The notes below the pieces were generated by a model. That model was not told the origin of the DNA, ran no database searches, and was given only the letters and a program-made list of their open reading frames with translations. This document shows positions 55,085 through 63,782 of a stretch of DNA of 64,000 bases, in pieces. Source of the stretch: an uncultured Oscillospiraceae bacterium (lineage in GTDB: Bacteria; Bacillota; Clostridia; Oscillospirales; Oscillospiraceae). Location: the NCBI GenBank assembly GCA_934613505.1, contig CAKTTB010000004.1, positions 62,001-126,000 on the forward strand. The letters run 5' to 3'. The translations under genes and the position numbers were made by a program. Each line of letters starts with the position of its first letter. Within the stretch, counting starts at the first letter, position 1.

Positions 55085-55360
55085 ATGGCTACCACTACGA
55101 ATTTCAGCGTCCGTATGGACAGCGATATTAAAAAGCAGTGTGAAGCTCTGTATGGCGAATGGGGTGTCAACCTGACCACCGCTATCAATGTCTTTCTTCG
55201 TCAATCGCTCCGTGTCGGCGGTTTTCCTTTTGATGTTCGCATGAAACAACCGAACAAGGAGACCATGGCGGCGATGTTGGAAGCAGAGCGCATTGCCCGT
55301 GATCCGTCTGTGAAGCGCTACTCTGATGTCGAGGAAGCGTTGAGGGCGTTAAAGGAATGA
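55085..55360 (+). CDS. RelB/DinJ-family antitoxin
   Basis: 91 residues. TTNFSVRMDSDIKKQCEALYGEWGVNLTTAINVFLRQSLRVGGFPF is a ribbon-helix-helix RelB/DinJ domain, with a C-terminal toxin-binding tail. AAGGAGTTGGAGAT precedes the ATG. It overlaps the toxin remnant by 4 bases. It is intact although its toxin is cut off. Confidence 0.9.
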   Translation: MATTTNFSVRMDSDIKKQCEALYGEWGVNLTTAINVFLRQSLRVGGFPFDVRMKQPNKETMAAMLEAERIARDPSVKRYSDVEEALRALKE

Positions 55361-55404
55361 GCAAGCATTTAGACATCATTTGGACGAACCAGTTCAAGAA
55401 GGAC
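55357..55404 (+). pseudogene. YafQ/RelE-family toxin, truncated after about 16 codons
   Basis: MSKHLDIIWTNQFKKDY matches the start of YafQ-type mRNA interferases, then the sequence changes to unrelated DNA (the replication-initiator fragment). The frame runs on to 55551 without toxin motifs. The toxin cannot be functional. Confidence 0.8.
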
Positions 55405-55540
55405 TATAGGGACAGCATGAGGGACAGTAGCCCCCTTGCTTTCAGTGACGGGGACATATTCCGCAGATGCTGGTTCGGCATGACCGTGCAATCACGGTTT
55501 TTTCGATACGGAAAACTGCCACTTCCGCACCTCCTTCCTG
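55404..55540 (-). pseudogene. 5' fragment of a plasmid/ICE replication-initiator-type gene
   Basis: Minus strand: GGAGG before a GTG near 55535 starts VAVFRIEK, then after a one-base shift KNRDCTVMPNQHLRN and SLKARGLLSLMLSL. This is the start of the HTH replication-initiator proteins found on clostridial plasmids and ICEs. It stops abruptly at the junction with the toxin remnant, and a frameshift is also present. Confidence 0.65.
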
Positions 55541-55756
55541 TGAAAATATAAAGTGTTGATTTTGAGCGGTTTATCTGTCTGTACGCCTCCGTTGCCTTCC
55601 ACATGGGAAAATATCCACGCCCTGTTCAGAACGCAAGCCACAGAGAGATAATCCGCAGGTTTGCTGCTCTTTTTGATACATTTGCGGCTTCCGTCAAGGT
55701 ATAAAGAAAGCCGTGGATTTGTTTTGAAATCTACGGCTGCTCCATAATGAAGAAGT
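55541..55756. other. Non-coding stretch between gene remnants
   Basis: About 215 bases holding only short unrelated frames; probably former leader DNA of the replication-initiator gene. Confidence 0.5.
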
Positions 55757-55945
55757 ATGAAATTGAAAAAGGTGCTGACTGCCCAGCTGCGGCAGATGGA
55801 GGAGAGCGGCCTTCTTACCCGCACGGTCTACCCCGAGGTGCCGCCCCACGTAGACTACACGCTGATGGAACTGGGCTGCAGTCTCAAGCCCATTCTCGAC
55901 GCCATGTGGACATGGGGGGAAACCTGCAAGCAGAAGCAGGCGTGA
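55757..55945 (+). pseudogene. HxlR-family regulator, C-terminal fragment
   Basis: VLTAQLRQMEESGLLTRTVYPEVPPHVDYTLMELGCSLKPILDAMWTWG is the second half of the HxlR winged helix and its dimer helix. The N-terminal third, including the conserved Cys and recognition helix, is missing. An ATG allows a 62-codon frame but without ribosome site. Confidence 0.75.
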
Positions 55946-55971
55946 ACGCCTGCTGTAAAACACAATACGGT

Positions 55972-56010
55972 GCGGATGCCCGGAAGTGATCCTCCGGGCA
56001 TCCGCTTTTT
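55972..56010 (+). terminator. Terminator after the HxlR fragment
   Basis: GCGGATGCCCGGA (55972-55984), 8-base loop, perfect complement (55993-56005), TTTTT. Confidence 0.88.
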
Positions 56011-56014
56011 ATAC

Positions 56015-56045
56015 AAAAAGGGCCGCAGCGGTAAGCTGCGGCCCT
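56015..56045 (-). terminator. Terminator after the LysR regulator
   Basis: Minus strand GGGCCGCAGC, 5-base loop, GCTGCGGCCC, then TTTTTGT. Confidence 0.88.
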
Positions 56046-56061
56046 GCATCTGCGAGGCGTC

Positions 56062-56955
56062 TCAGGGCGTTTCTGCCCAGTATTTCTGTGCATAGCTCCA
56101 GAAGTGCTTCATATTATCATGCATGGCATGCTTCCGGCGGCGGATAAGTGCCGTTGTGCTGATGATTTTTTCGTGCAGATGCACGATCTTCAGATGTTCT
56201 GACGGGGTGCGGATTGCGATTTTCTCCATAGAGAAGGCGATAAACTGATCGTTCTGCATCATATCGATCAACGCAGTTCGCCCACCGATCGTGAAATATG
56301 GGTTCGGTGTAAATCCGCCTTTCAGGCAGGCGGCTTCACAGAGATTGTAGAAGTCGGTCCCTTTCATGGGAAACGCGATTTTTTCATTCTGCAGCTGTGC
56401 AGCGGAAACGGTGTCGTATTGTGCAAGCCGGTGCCCGAGTGGGACAAGTATGATCAGTTCATCCTGAACAAGCGGGATCACATCATACTGATCCATATCC
56501 AGAAAGTCAATCCGGGTAATAGCGCAGTCATACTCACCGCGGCGAAGACTGTCATATACAAAGGTACTCTCCGAAAGCTCGATGATGGACAGAGCAATTC
56601 CGGGATATGCGGATTTGAAGCCGGAAAAGAAGGAAGCAAGGGAATACGGATGGATGACCGGAATCGATGAGACCCGGACCAAACCGGTATGCGCGGCGCT
56701 GAACTGCTGAAGGGAGGCGCGCATGCTGTAGTAGTTGAGCTCAAAGTCCTTTGCGTATTTGAAAAAAAACTGTCCGGCGTCAGTCAGGACCAAATTCCGC
56801 TTGCTGCGGGTAAACAGCTCAACGCCCAGCTCTCTTTCGAGCGCCATGATTTTCTTTGAAAAGGAGGATTGTGAAATATTGTTATCTGCAGCCGCAACTG
56901 TAAAATTGCCGACATCGACTGCGGAGATAAAATATCGGATCTGCGTGGTATCCAT
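56062..56955 (-). CDS. LysR-family transcriptional regulator
   Basis: 297 residues. N-terminal HTH (IRYFISAVDVGNFTVAAADNNISQSSFSKKIMALERELGVELFTRS) and a periplasmic-binding-protein-like effector domain. Divergent from the aldolase-dehydrogenase-transporter genes, with a 280-base gap holding both promoters; it most likely activates them in response to the substrate. No clear T-N11-A box could be singled out. Confidence 0.92.
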   Translation of the reverse strand: MDTTQIRYFISAVDVGNFTVAAADNNISQSSFSKKIMALERELGVELFTRSKRNLVLTDAGQFFFKYAKDFELNYYSMRASLQQFSAAHTGLVRVSSIPVIHPYSLASFFSGFKSAYPGIALSIIELSESTFVYDSLRRGEYDCAITRIDFLDMDQYDVIPLVQDELIILVPLGHRLAQYDTVSAAQLQNEKIAFPMKGTDFYNLCEAACLKGGFTPNPYFTIGGRTALIDMMQNDQFIAFSMEKIAIRTPSEHLKIVHLHEKIISTTALIRRRKHAMHDNMKHFWSYAQKYWAETP

Positions 56956-57156
56956 AGATAATGCCTCCAGAATCAGGTGATAATCTGCCGGTGCAGACAG
57001 GAACCTGCTGCACCGGTATCTGCTACAGCAAATTGCGTATATTGAAACAGATTACAGTTATTATAAGGTATCGGGCGAAATGTGTCAAATAAAAACAAAC
57101 GGCGTACGCAGTGCGGGTTCGATTCCAAATCAAAATTGGCTGATTCAACATTCGAA

Positions 57157-57185
57157 TTGCTCTGCCTGAGAAGACGCTTTATACT
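57157..57185 (+). promoter_or_regulatory. Promoter of the catabolic operon
   Basis: TTGCTC (57157-57162), 17-base spacer, TATACT (57180-57185), 51 bases before the aldolase ATG. Confidence 0.65.
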
Positions 57186-57235
57186 TTTACATATACAGCG
57201 GAAGCTGTAACTATCGAATAAGGAGCGGATATACC

Positions 57236-58141
57236 ATGAAAAAAATGTATGGCGTTAATACACCCTTGAGTTGTCCGATGAAAGAAAATGGAGCAGTTGA
57301 TCATGACGGACTTGCATCGTTGAGCGATTTTCTGGCGGGCAAGGGCATTCACGGCCTGTACGTCAACGGCTCTACCGGCGAAATGTGCTATCTGAGCACG
57401 CAGGAGCGGAAAGAAGTGCTTGAGACCGTGATCAAGGCCAATGCCGGCAGATCGCAGGTTTTCGCAATGGTCGGCTCTCTGACGACGCAGGAGACGGTCG
57501 AACTGGCACAGCATGCCGAAAAAGTCGGTGCAGACGGAATTGGCGTTGTGACCCCGTTCTACTACAAGCTGGATGACGAAGAGCTTCTGGGCCATTTCAA
57601 GGCGGTGTCCGAGAGCGTTTCCTCGGATTTCCCCATCTATCTGTACGGAATCCCGCAGCTCGCTGTGAATGATATCACCCCGGCTCTGGCCGAACGTGTG
57701 GCTGAGGCCTGCCCGAATGTGGTCGGCATCAAGTACAGCTACCCGGATATGCCGCGTCTGCTGAAGTTCATGAACGTCCATGACGGCACGTTCTCCGTGC
57801 TTGCCGGCCCGGATGATCTGTTCTTTGCTACGCTCTGCTCCGGCGGCGACGGCACGATCTCCGGCAACTCGAACGTGATCCCCGAGCTGTATCTTGCCAT
57901 CTATGATGCATTCAAGAAGGGCGATTATGAGACCGGCCGCAAGCTGCAGGCCCGTGTCAATCTGATCATTGACTATCTTTCCGGTCCGAACAACATGTCC
58001 AGATACAAGGTCGGCCTGAAGTACCGCGGCGTGATCAAGTGCGCAGCCATGCGCAAGCCGCTGCGCAGCATCTCGGAAGAGAGCGAAAAGGAACTCATCG
58101 AGGCGCTTGAGCGTCTGCGCTATCTCGACACGAACGTCTGA
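57236..58141 (+). CDS. Aldolase of the dihydrodipicolinate synthase / N-acetylneuraminate lyase family
   Basis: 301 residues, (beta/alpha)8 class I aldolase. Pyruvate-binding NGSTGEM, catalytic Tyr in YLYGIPQ and Schiff-base Lys in VVGIKYSYPDM. GSTGE (not GTTGE) and the lack of lysine-pathway genes nearby point to the lyase side of the family (sialic acid, keto-deoxy sugar acid or similar), not to DapA. The ATG is at 57237 within a tight ATAAGGAGCGG context. First gene of the catabolic operon. Confidence 0.88.
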   Translation: MKKMYGVNTPLSCPMKENGAVDHDGLASLSDFLAGKGIHGLYVNGSTGEMCYLSTQERKEVLETVIKANAGRSQVFAMVGSLTTQETVELAQHAEKVGADGIGVVTPFYYKLDDEELLGHFKAVSESVSSDFPIYLYGIPQLAVNDITPALAERVAEACPNVVGIKYSYPDMPRLLKFMNVHDGTFSVLAGPDDLFFATLCSGGDGTISGNSNVIPELYLAIYDAFKKGDYETGRKLQARVNLIIDYLSGPNNMSRYKVGLKYRGVIKCAAMRKPLRSISEESEKELIEALERLRYLDTNV

Positions 58142-58223
58142 TCATAGATTATTTTCATAATGTATGCCGGCCCCGATATGAAACCGTATCGGGGCCGCGC
58201 AAAAACTTTTCCAGGAGGGTAAC

Positions 58224-59246
58224 ATGAAGGCACTGGTTTACACCGGAAGCAGGCAGGTTCAGGTCCGGGACGTTCCCATTCCGGAGCCTGAAGAGGGCTA
58301 TGTCCGCATTCGTGTCCGTTATTGCGGCGTCTGCGGTTCCGATGTTTCGATTTATATGGGAATGCATCCCCGCGCGCAGGCACCGCTTGTGCTTGGACAC
58401 GAGATTATCGGATACGTGGACAAAAAGAATACGGATAAGGGCGACTATGAAATAGGTGACCGTGTCGCACTCTGGCCTAATATCCCGTGCGAAGAATGTC
58501 TCTTCTGCAAGAGCGGAACACCGCATGTGTGCAAGAACCTCAGAATTATCGGAATCGACCGGGACGGCGGCATGGCTGAATATGTCATCTGCCGGTGGGA
58601 CCGGATCTACAAGCTCGATCCGTCTGTCTCCGACCGTGCGGCTGCTGTTGTGGAGCCGCTTGCAGTCGGCGTCCGGAGCGTGCATCAGGCCGATTTCCGG
58701 ACACTGTCCACTGCGACGGTGATCGGGGCAGGTCCGATCGGCTTTACGACGGCGATCATGCTGAAAGCAGCCGGTGCCTCCAGGATTATTATCTCCGACC
58801 ACTCGGAAGAGCGGCTGAAGCGCTGCCGGGAGCTTGGCTTTGAAGCAGTCAACGCGTCGCAGACGACAGTTTCCAACTATGTGATGGAACAGACGGACGG
58901 AAACGGCACGGACTATGTATTTGAATGCAGCGGCTCTGCAAAGGGCATGCTGGAGATGAGCATCGCCTGCAAGATCGGCGGGACGATCTGCCTGGTGAGC
59001 GTTCCCAAGCAGCTCCGCGAGGTCAACCTCCGTGATGTCAATTTCCGCGAACAGACGATCCGCGGCTCTCGCGGACATACCCAGGCGGAGTTCCAGCAGG
59101 CCGTTCAGTACTTGCCCGCCGTGCAGAAGGATCTGGAGAAAACGGTATCCCAGATTATTCCGCTGGAGCAGGCGGACGGCGTTTTTGACCTGCTTGCAGA
59201 CCCGGACACGATGACAATCAAGGTTCTTATTGACTGCATGAAATAA
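58224..59246 (+). CDS. Zinc-dependent medium-chain alcohol/polyol dehydrogenase
   Basis: 340 residues. Catalytic zinc ligands CGVCGSD and GHE, structural zinc set CEECLFCKSGTPHVC, NAD-binding VIGAGPIG. Relatives oxidise threonine, sorbitol, galactitol or sugar acids. CAGGAGGG precedes the ATG. Between the aldolase and a 2-hydroxyacid dehydrogenase, it probably oxidises a hydroxyl group on the imported compound. Confidence 0.9.
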   Translation: MKALVYTGSRQVQVRDVPIPEPEEGYVRIRVRYCGVCGSDVSIYMGMHPRAQAPLVLGHEIIGYVDKKNTDKGDYEIGDRVALWPNIPCEECLFCKSGTPHVCKNLRIIGIDRDGGMAEYVICRWDRIYKLDPSVSDRAAAVVEPLAVGVRSVHQADFRTLSTATVIGAGPIGFTTAIMLKAAGASRIIISDHSEERLKRCRELGFEAVNASQTTVSNYVMEQTDGNGTDYVFECSGSAKGMLEMSIACKIGGTICLVSVPKQLREVNLRDVNFREQTIRGSRGHTQAEFQQAVQYLPAVQKDLEKTVSQIIPLEQADGVFDLLADPDTMTIKVLIDCMK

Positions 59247-59264
59247 ATGGAGGTGCACTCTTCT

Positions 59265-60221
59265 ATGTATCGTGTACTTGTATCAGCTACAAATTATTCG
59301 AAGTACTGCGCAAGAGGAAAGCAGTATCTTCTTGAAAATGGATTCCAGGTCGATGAGACAAAGAACGACCGTCCGTATACCCAGCAGGAGCTTCTGGATA
59401 TGATCGCCGATTATGACGCTGCAATCGTCGGCTGTGACAGCTGGGGCGAGGAAGTTCTTTCCAAAGCACACAAGCTGAAGGCAATTGCCAGATTCGGCGT
59501 CGGCATCGACAATCTGGATCTCGAAGCGGCAAAGCGGCATGGCGTCCATGTGACATATTGCCCGGGGATCAACAGCAACTCTGTCTCTGAGCATGCGATC
59601 ATGCTGATGCTTGCGATGGAACGCTATCTTCCGCGGCTGAATGAAACGACCAGACAGGGCATGTGGGAGCGCGTGATGGTCCATGAGATCAACGCGTGCA
59701 CCATCGGCCTGCTCGGCTTCGGGAACATCGCCCGGAAGGTGGCTGAAAAGCTGCAGCCGTTCCATCCCGCAAAGATCCTTGCGTATGACGCATATCCCAA
59801 CTATGAAGAGGCCGAGCGTCTACATGTCACCATGTGTGATCTGGAGACGGTCCTCAGCGAGAGCGACATTGTGTCGATCCATGTCCCGTCCATTCCCGAG
59901 ACGCACCATCTGATCTGCGACAAGACGCTTGCGCAGATGAAGCCGGGGGCATATCTCATCAATACGGCCCGCGGACCGATCGTGGACGAAGAGGCTGCTG
60001 CACGGGCACTGGCAAGCGGCCGGCTCGGTGCCATGGCCAGCGACGTGTTCGAGAGCGACCCTGTCAGAATGGACAATCCGCTTCTCGCCCAGAAAAACTT
60101 TATCTGCACCCCGCATACGGCGGCCGAGTCCTATGAAGTGTACGACAAGGTCGGCTATATGACGGCAGAAGCTGTTGTTGACATTCTGAACAACAGAACG
60201 CCGGTCAATCAGCTGGTGTAA
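59265..60221 (+). CDS. D-2-hydroxyacid dehydrogenase, phosphoglycerate-dehydrogenase-like
   Basis: 318 residues. NAD-binding GLLGFGNIARKVAEKL, catalytic Arg in NTARGPIVDE, Glu in the D-x-FE stretch and His in TPHTAAES. It reduces or oxidises a 2-keto/2-hydroxy acid. ATG 59265 follows GGAGG at 11 bases; an ATG at 59247 lies too close to it. A homolog begins at 63783, so the locus carries two. Confidence 0.9.
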   Translation: MYRVLVSATNYSKYCARGKQYLLENGFQVDETKNDRPYTQQELLDMIADYDAAIVGCDSWGEEVLSKAHKLKAIARFGVGIDNLDLEAAKRHGVHVTYCPGINSNSVSEHAIMLMLAMERYLPRLNETTRQGMWERVMVHEINACTIGLLGFGNIARKVAEKLQPFHPAKILAYDAYPNYEEAERLHVTMCDLETVLSESDIVSIHVPSIPETHHLICDKTLAQMKPGAYLINTARGPIVDEEAAARALASGRLGAMASDVFESDPVRMDNPLLAQKNFICTPHTAAESYEVYDKVGYMTAEAVVDILNNRTPVNQLV

Positions 60222-60260
60222 CGGAGCAGAACGGAAAAACCAGAGACCGGATAATCAGGA

Positions 60261-60295
60261 GCCCCTCTGATGCAGCAGGCATCAGAGGGGCGTTG
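60261..60295 (+). terminator. Hairpin after the first catabolic gene group
   Basis: GCCCCTCTGATGC (60261-60273), 5-base loop, perfect complement (60279-60291). No T-tract, so it may act as a partial terminator or RNA stabiliser. Confidence 0.55.
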
Positions 60296-60467
60296 CGCAT
60301 ACCCGGTGCGGCAGATCTGTCCCGGAAATGGCGCGTGTTTGCGCAGAAAACACGGCGCACCGCGGGATTTGCTGTCCATATCCACCAAAACTTGCATTGA
60401 TATTTTGTAAATATGCACAATGCAGACGTAGAATTCAAAAGAGGAATAGTGCAATTCGCAAAAAGAA

Positions 60468-60496
60468 TTGTTCTTTCGGCACAGCACCGGTAAAAT
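60468..60496 (+). promoter_or_regulatory. Possible promoter of the ABC importer genes
   Basis: TTGTTC (60468-60473), 17-base spacer, TAAAAT (60491-60496). The rest of the 354-base gap after 60221 holds only the hairpin at 60261 and no gene. Confidence 0.55.
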
Positions 60497-60575
60497 AATA
60501 TCCAAGGACACAGCGTGTAGCGTGTTTGAACAGGGAGTATGGTAAGTCAATAAAAAAGAAAAGGAGCGAAACCAG

Positions 60576-61943
60576 ATGAAAAAAATTATTTGTTTGATTC
60601 TTGCAGCGCTGATGCTTTTTGCCGCCCTGACCGGCTGCAGCAAAAAGGTGGAAGACGCTACTCCGGCGACCGACGCTGAAGCCCCGGCACAGACAAGCCA
60701 GGACAGCACGGAAACCGCTGAGGGCGAAACCAAGAAGTACAACGTAACTCTCCATGTGGTAGGCGTTGACAACGTCGTTTCCACGACGTTTATGCAGTAT
60801 GCCGACGAGCTCGAAGAACTGTACGGTATCACCATTGATTTCCAGCAGTTCAGCAACGAGCAGTCCTCCAACAAGATCGCAGTCAGCATGGCGGCCGGCG
60901 GCTCGGACATCGACGTCATGATGATCCGCCCGCTCGACGGAACGCTTCTTTATTCCCAGAACGGCTGGCTGGAGAACCTGCAGCCCTACATCGACGCAGA
61001 TCCGTCCGTGGAATATGATGACTTCATGACTGCCTGCGCAGATGTCTGCACGGATGCGGATGGCGATACGGTCTGCCTGCCTGTTATGACAGAATCCGGC
61101 GTTATCTTCTACAACAAGACCCTGTTCGAGAAGGCTGGCATTACGAAGACCCCGGAAACCTGGGAAGAGCTGTATGAGACGGCTGTCAAGCTGAATGACC
61201 CGGCAAACGACATCTGTGGCTTTGCATGCCGTGGTTCCGGCAACCCCGCCGTTACCCAGTTCTCCGCTGTGATCCGTTCCTTCGGCGGCGACTTCTTCGA
61301 TGAGAACAAGAATGCAACGATCAACACCCCGGAAGCGATCGAGGCTTTCCAGTTCTACGGCAAGCTTCTGCGTGATGCCGGCCCGGCAGGCGTTCTGAAC
61401 ATGGGCTGGATCGAGACTTGGAACCTCTTCACACAGGGCAAGTGCGCGATGCGTCTTGACGCCAACACGAACCTTGGCTCCTGGAACGACGACGATTCTG
61501 TGATTTCTCTGGACGAGGTTGGCTTCTTCGACGTGCCGACCGGCCCGAACGGCGACTACGGCAACTATTACATCACTTCTTGGGCGCTGGCTATCAGCTC
61601 CGGCTCTCCGAACAAGGAGGCTGCATGGCAGTTTGTCAAGTGGGCTTCCAGCAAGGAAATGCAGATCCGTGCACAGCAGAACGGCAACTCCGGCGCCCGT
61701 CTGTCCTGCTGGGCAGAGGACTACCTGCCCTGGCCGCAGGAGGCTCAGGAGATCGCAGCAATCGCCGGCAACAAGAGCTACGGCACTGACCGTCCGTACT
61801 GCATCAACGTTTCCGAGGCGCGTGACCTGATCGGCGAAGTCATCGTGGCTGCAATTGAGGGCACCGATGATGCGTCCCTGCAGAAGCTGGCAGATGAGAA
61901 GAACGCACAGTTCCAGGCGCTTCTGGACAGCGAAAAGCAGTAA
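60576..61943 (+). CDS. ABC transporter substrate-binding lipoprotein (sugar type)
   Basis: 455 residues. Lipoprotein signal peptide with lipobox LTGC (Cys near residue 21), then an Ala/Thr/Glu-rich linker and a family 1 solute-binding domain (GGSDIDVMMIRPLDGTLLYSQNGWLENLQPYIDADP). AAAAGGAG precedes the ATG. Captures the substrate outside the membrane for the two permeases that follow. The ATPase gene is not within the window. Confidence 0.94.
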   Translation: MKKIICLILAALMLFAALTGCSKKVEDATPATDAEAPAQTSQDSTETAEGETKKYNVTLHVVGVDNVVSTTFMQYADELEELYGITIDFQQFSNEQSSNKIAVSMAAGGSDIDVMMIRPLDGTLLYSQNGWLENLQPYIDADPSVEYDDFMTACADVCTDADGDTVCLPVMTESGVIFYNKTLFEKAGITKTPETWEELYETAVKLNDPANDICGFACRGSGNPAVTQFSAVIRSFGGDFFDENKNATINTPEAIEAFQFYGKLLRDAGPAGVLNMGWIETWNLFTQGKCAMRLDANTNLGSWNDDDSVISLDEVGFFDVPTGPNGDYGNYYITSWALAISSGSPNKEAAWQFVKWASSKEMQIRAQQNGNSGARLSCWAEDYLPWPQEAQEIAAIAGNKSYGTDRPYCINVSEARDLIGEVIVAAIEGTDDASLQKLADEKNAQFQALLDSEKQ

Positions 61944-61980
61944 GCACAGTCCTGAGAACTAGACAGATTTAACGTAGCTT

Positions 61981-62034
61981 ATCCAACGCATCTTCGCAGG
62001 AGCTGCGCGGATGCGTTGGATATTCTTTTATTAT
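61981..62034 (+). terminator. Intercistronic hairpin between binding protein and permease
   Basis: ATCCAACGCATC (61981-61992) pairs with GATGCGTTGGAT (62010-62021), then ATTCTTTTATT. Probably a leaky terminator that gives more binding protein than permease. Confidence 0.7.
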
Positions 62035-62055
62035 CACAGAAAGGAGACACAAGGA

Positions 62056-62943
62056 TTGAGCAGACTCTCAAAATGGTTTGACCGGAATCTAAAATGGGTC
62101 TTTACACTGCCAACGCTGATTTTTGTTATACTGATGGTCGGATTCCCTATCATTTATACGTTGGTGGTCAGCTTTACCTCCTGGCGCATGTCCGCAACGA
62201 GCACAATGGAGTTCATCGGACTGAAGAACTACCTCTCCGTGCTGGGCGGCGGCAGATTTACAGACGCGATTGTCCGGACGTTTGAATATTCGGCGATCTG
62301 CCTTTGCGTGGAAATGGTTTTCGGAACGGCGATTGCGCTGTTCCTGAACAGAGATTTTAAAGGAAAGAGCCTTGTAAAGACTGCATTCCTTCTGCCGATG
62401 GTTGCGACTCCCGTGGCGGTCGGCATGATCTGGAAACTGATGTATGACCCGAGCATCGGCATTTTCAACTATATCATCAAGGCCCTGGGCGGCACGCGGA
62501 TCGATTTCCTGGGTGACGGCAAGATCGCACTGTTTTCACTGATGGCTGTTGATATCTGGCAGTGGACTCCGTTCGTTATGCTGATCATGCTGGCCGGCCT
62601 GACCGCAATCCCCAGCGAGCCGCTGGAGGCTGCGTGCGTGGACGGCGCAAGCAAGTGGCAGGTGTTGTGGAAGGTCCAGATGCCGCTGCTGCGGCCCACG
62701 ATCTTTACTGCTGTGCTGCTGCGTCTAATCGACGTCCTGAAGACGTTCGATATCATGTACTCGATGACGCAGGGCGGCCCCGGCTTTGACACGGAAACCA
62801 TGAACATCCTCTCCTTCCGGGAGGCGTTTGAGTTTATGAACTTCGGGTCGGCCTGTTCGATGCTGATCGTCTTCTTTGTGATCGTTATGGCGATCGCTGC
62901 GATTACGATCAAAGTAAAAAGTAAGATGGAGGTGGAACTGTAA
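62056..62943 (+). CDS. Sugar-type ABC transporter permease 1 (UgpA/MalF-like)
   Basis: About 295 residues, six membrane helices. EAA loop EPLEAACVDGASKWQVLWKVQMPLLRPTIF. The TTG at 62056 (giving SRLSKWFDRNLKWVF) has AAAGGAG about nine bases upstream; the in-frame ATG at 62011 sits in the hairpin and lacks a ribosome site. The stop overlaps the next start (TAATG). Confidence 0.92.
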   Translation: MSRLSKWFDRNLKWVFTLPTLIFVILMVGFPIIYTLVVSFTSWRMSATSTMEFIGLKNYLSVLGGGRFTDAIVRTFEYSAICLCVEMVFGTAIALFLNRDFKGKSLVKTAFLLPMVATPVAVGMIWKLMYDPSIGIFNYIIKALGGTRIDFLGDGKIALFSLMAVDIWQWTPFVMLIMLAGLTAIPSEPLEAACVDGASKWQVLWKVQMPLLRPTIFTAVLLRLIDVLKTFDIMYSMTQGGPGFDTETMNILSFREAFEFMNFGSACSMLIVFFVIVMAIAAITIKVKSKMEVEL

Positions 62944-63767
62944 TGGCGGGCGTCAGACATAAGCTGCTCAAGCAGATTCTTTTTTACGTTGTTGTCGTGC
63001 TGCTGCTGTGCGTCACACTGTTCCCCCTGCTTTGGATGCTGCTCGCATCGTTCAAGAGAAACGGCGACCTTCTGAACGTGGCGAAAATGTTCTCGTTTAC
63101 GCCTACGCTGAAGAACTATACCAACGTCTTCGTAAAATATGATTTTATCCAGCCGATTAAGAACAGCCTGATTATCAGTCTGGTCTCGACGGGCCTGGCC
63201 ATGCTGCTCGGCCTGCCGGCCGCGTATGCAATCGGGCGGGCAAAGATGCACGTATCCTCCGGCATTATCCTGATGATACGAATCGTCCCGGCCGTATCGT
63301 TCCTGGTGCCGTGGTTCCTGCTGTTCTCAAAGCTGCATCTGACGGGAACCTATCTGTCTCTGATCATCTGCCATCTGATCGTTTCCCTGCCGACGGTCAT
63401 CTGGATCATGATACCGTATTTTGAAACGATCCCGAAGGAGCTGGAAGAGTCAGCCTATATCGACGGGTGCAACAAGCTGGGCGCATTCAACAGGATTCTC
63501 CTGCCGCTTGCAGTTCCCGGCATCCTGACATCCGCAATTTTGTCTTTCGTCTTTTCTTGGAACAACTTCATGTTTGCACTGATCCTCTGCTCGACAAAGA
63601 CGATGACGCTGCCCATGGCAATTTATCAGTTCATTTCGTATTCGAATGTTGACTGGGGCGGAATTATGGCGGCCTCTGTTGTCATTACGCTCCCGATCAT
63701 CATCATTTCTCTGTTCTTACAGCGGTACGTCGTTGCCGGACTGACAGGCGGCGCTGTAAAGGGATAA
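62943..63767 (+). CDS. Sugar-type ABC transporter permease 2 (UgpE/MalG-like)
   Basis: 274 residues, six membrane helices. EAA loop ELEESAYIDGCNKLGAFNRILLPLAVPGI. Forms the membrane channel with permease 1. The 16-base gap to the next gene indicates one operon. Confidence 0.94.
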   Translation: MAGVRHKLLKQILFYVVVVLLLCVTLFPLLWMLLASFKRNGDLLNVAKMFSFTPTLKNYTNVFVKYDFIQPIKNSLIISLVSTGLAMLLGLPAAYAIGRAKMHVSSGIILMIRIVPAVSFLVPWFLLFSKLHLTGTYLSLIICHLIVSLPTVIWIMIPYFETIPKELEESAYIDGCNKLGAFNRILLPLAVPGILTSAILSFVFSWNNFMFALILCSTKTMTLPMAIYQFISYSNVDWGGIMAASVVITLPIIIISLFLQRYVVAGLTGGAVKG

Positions 63768-63782
63768 AAGGAGTCTGAAACG

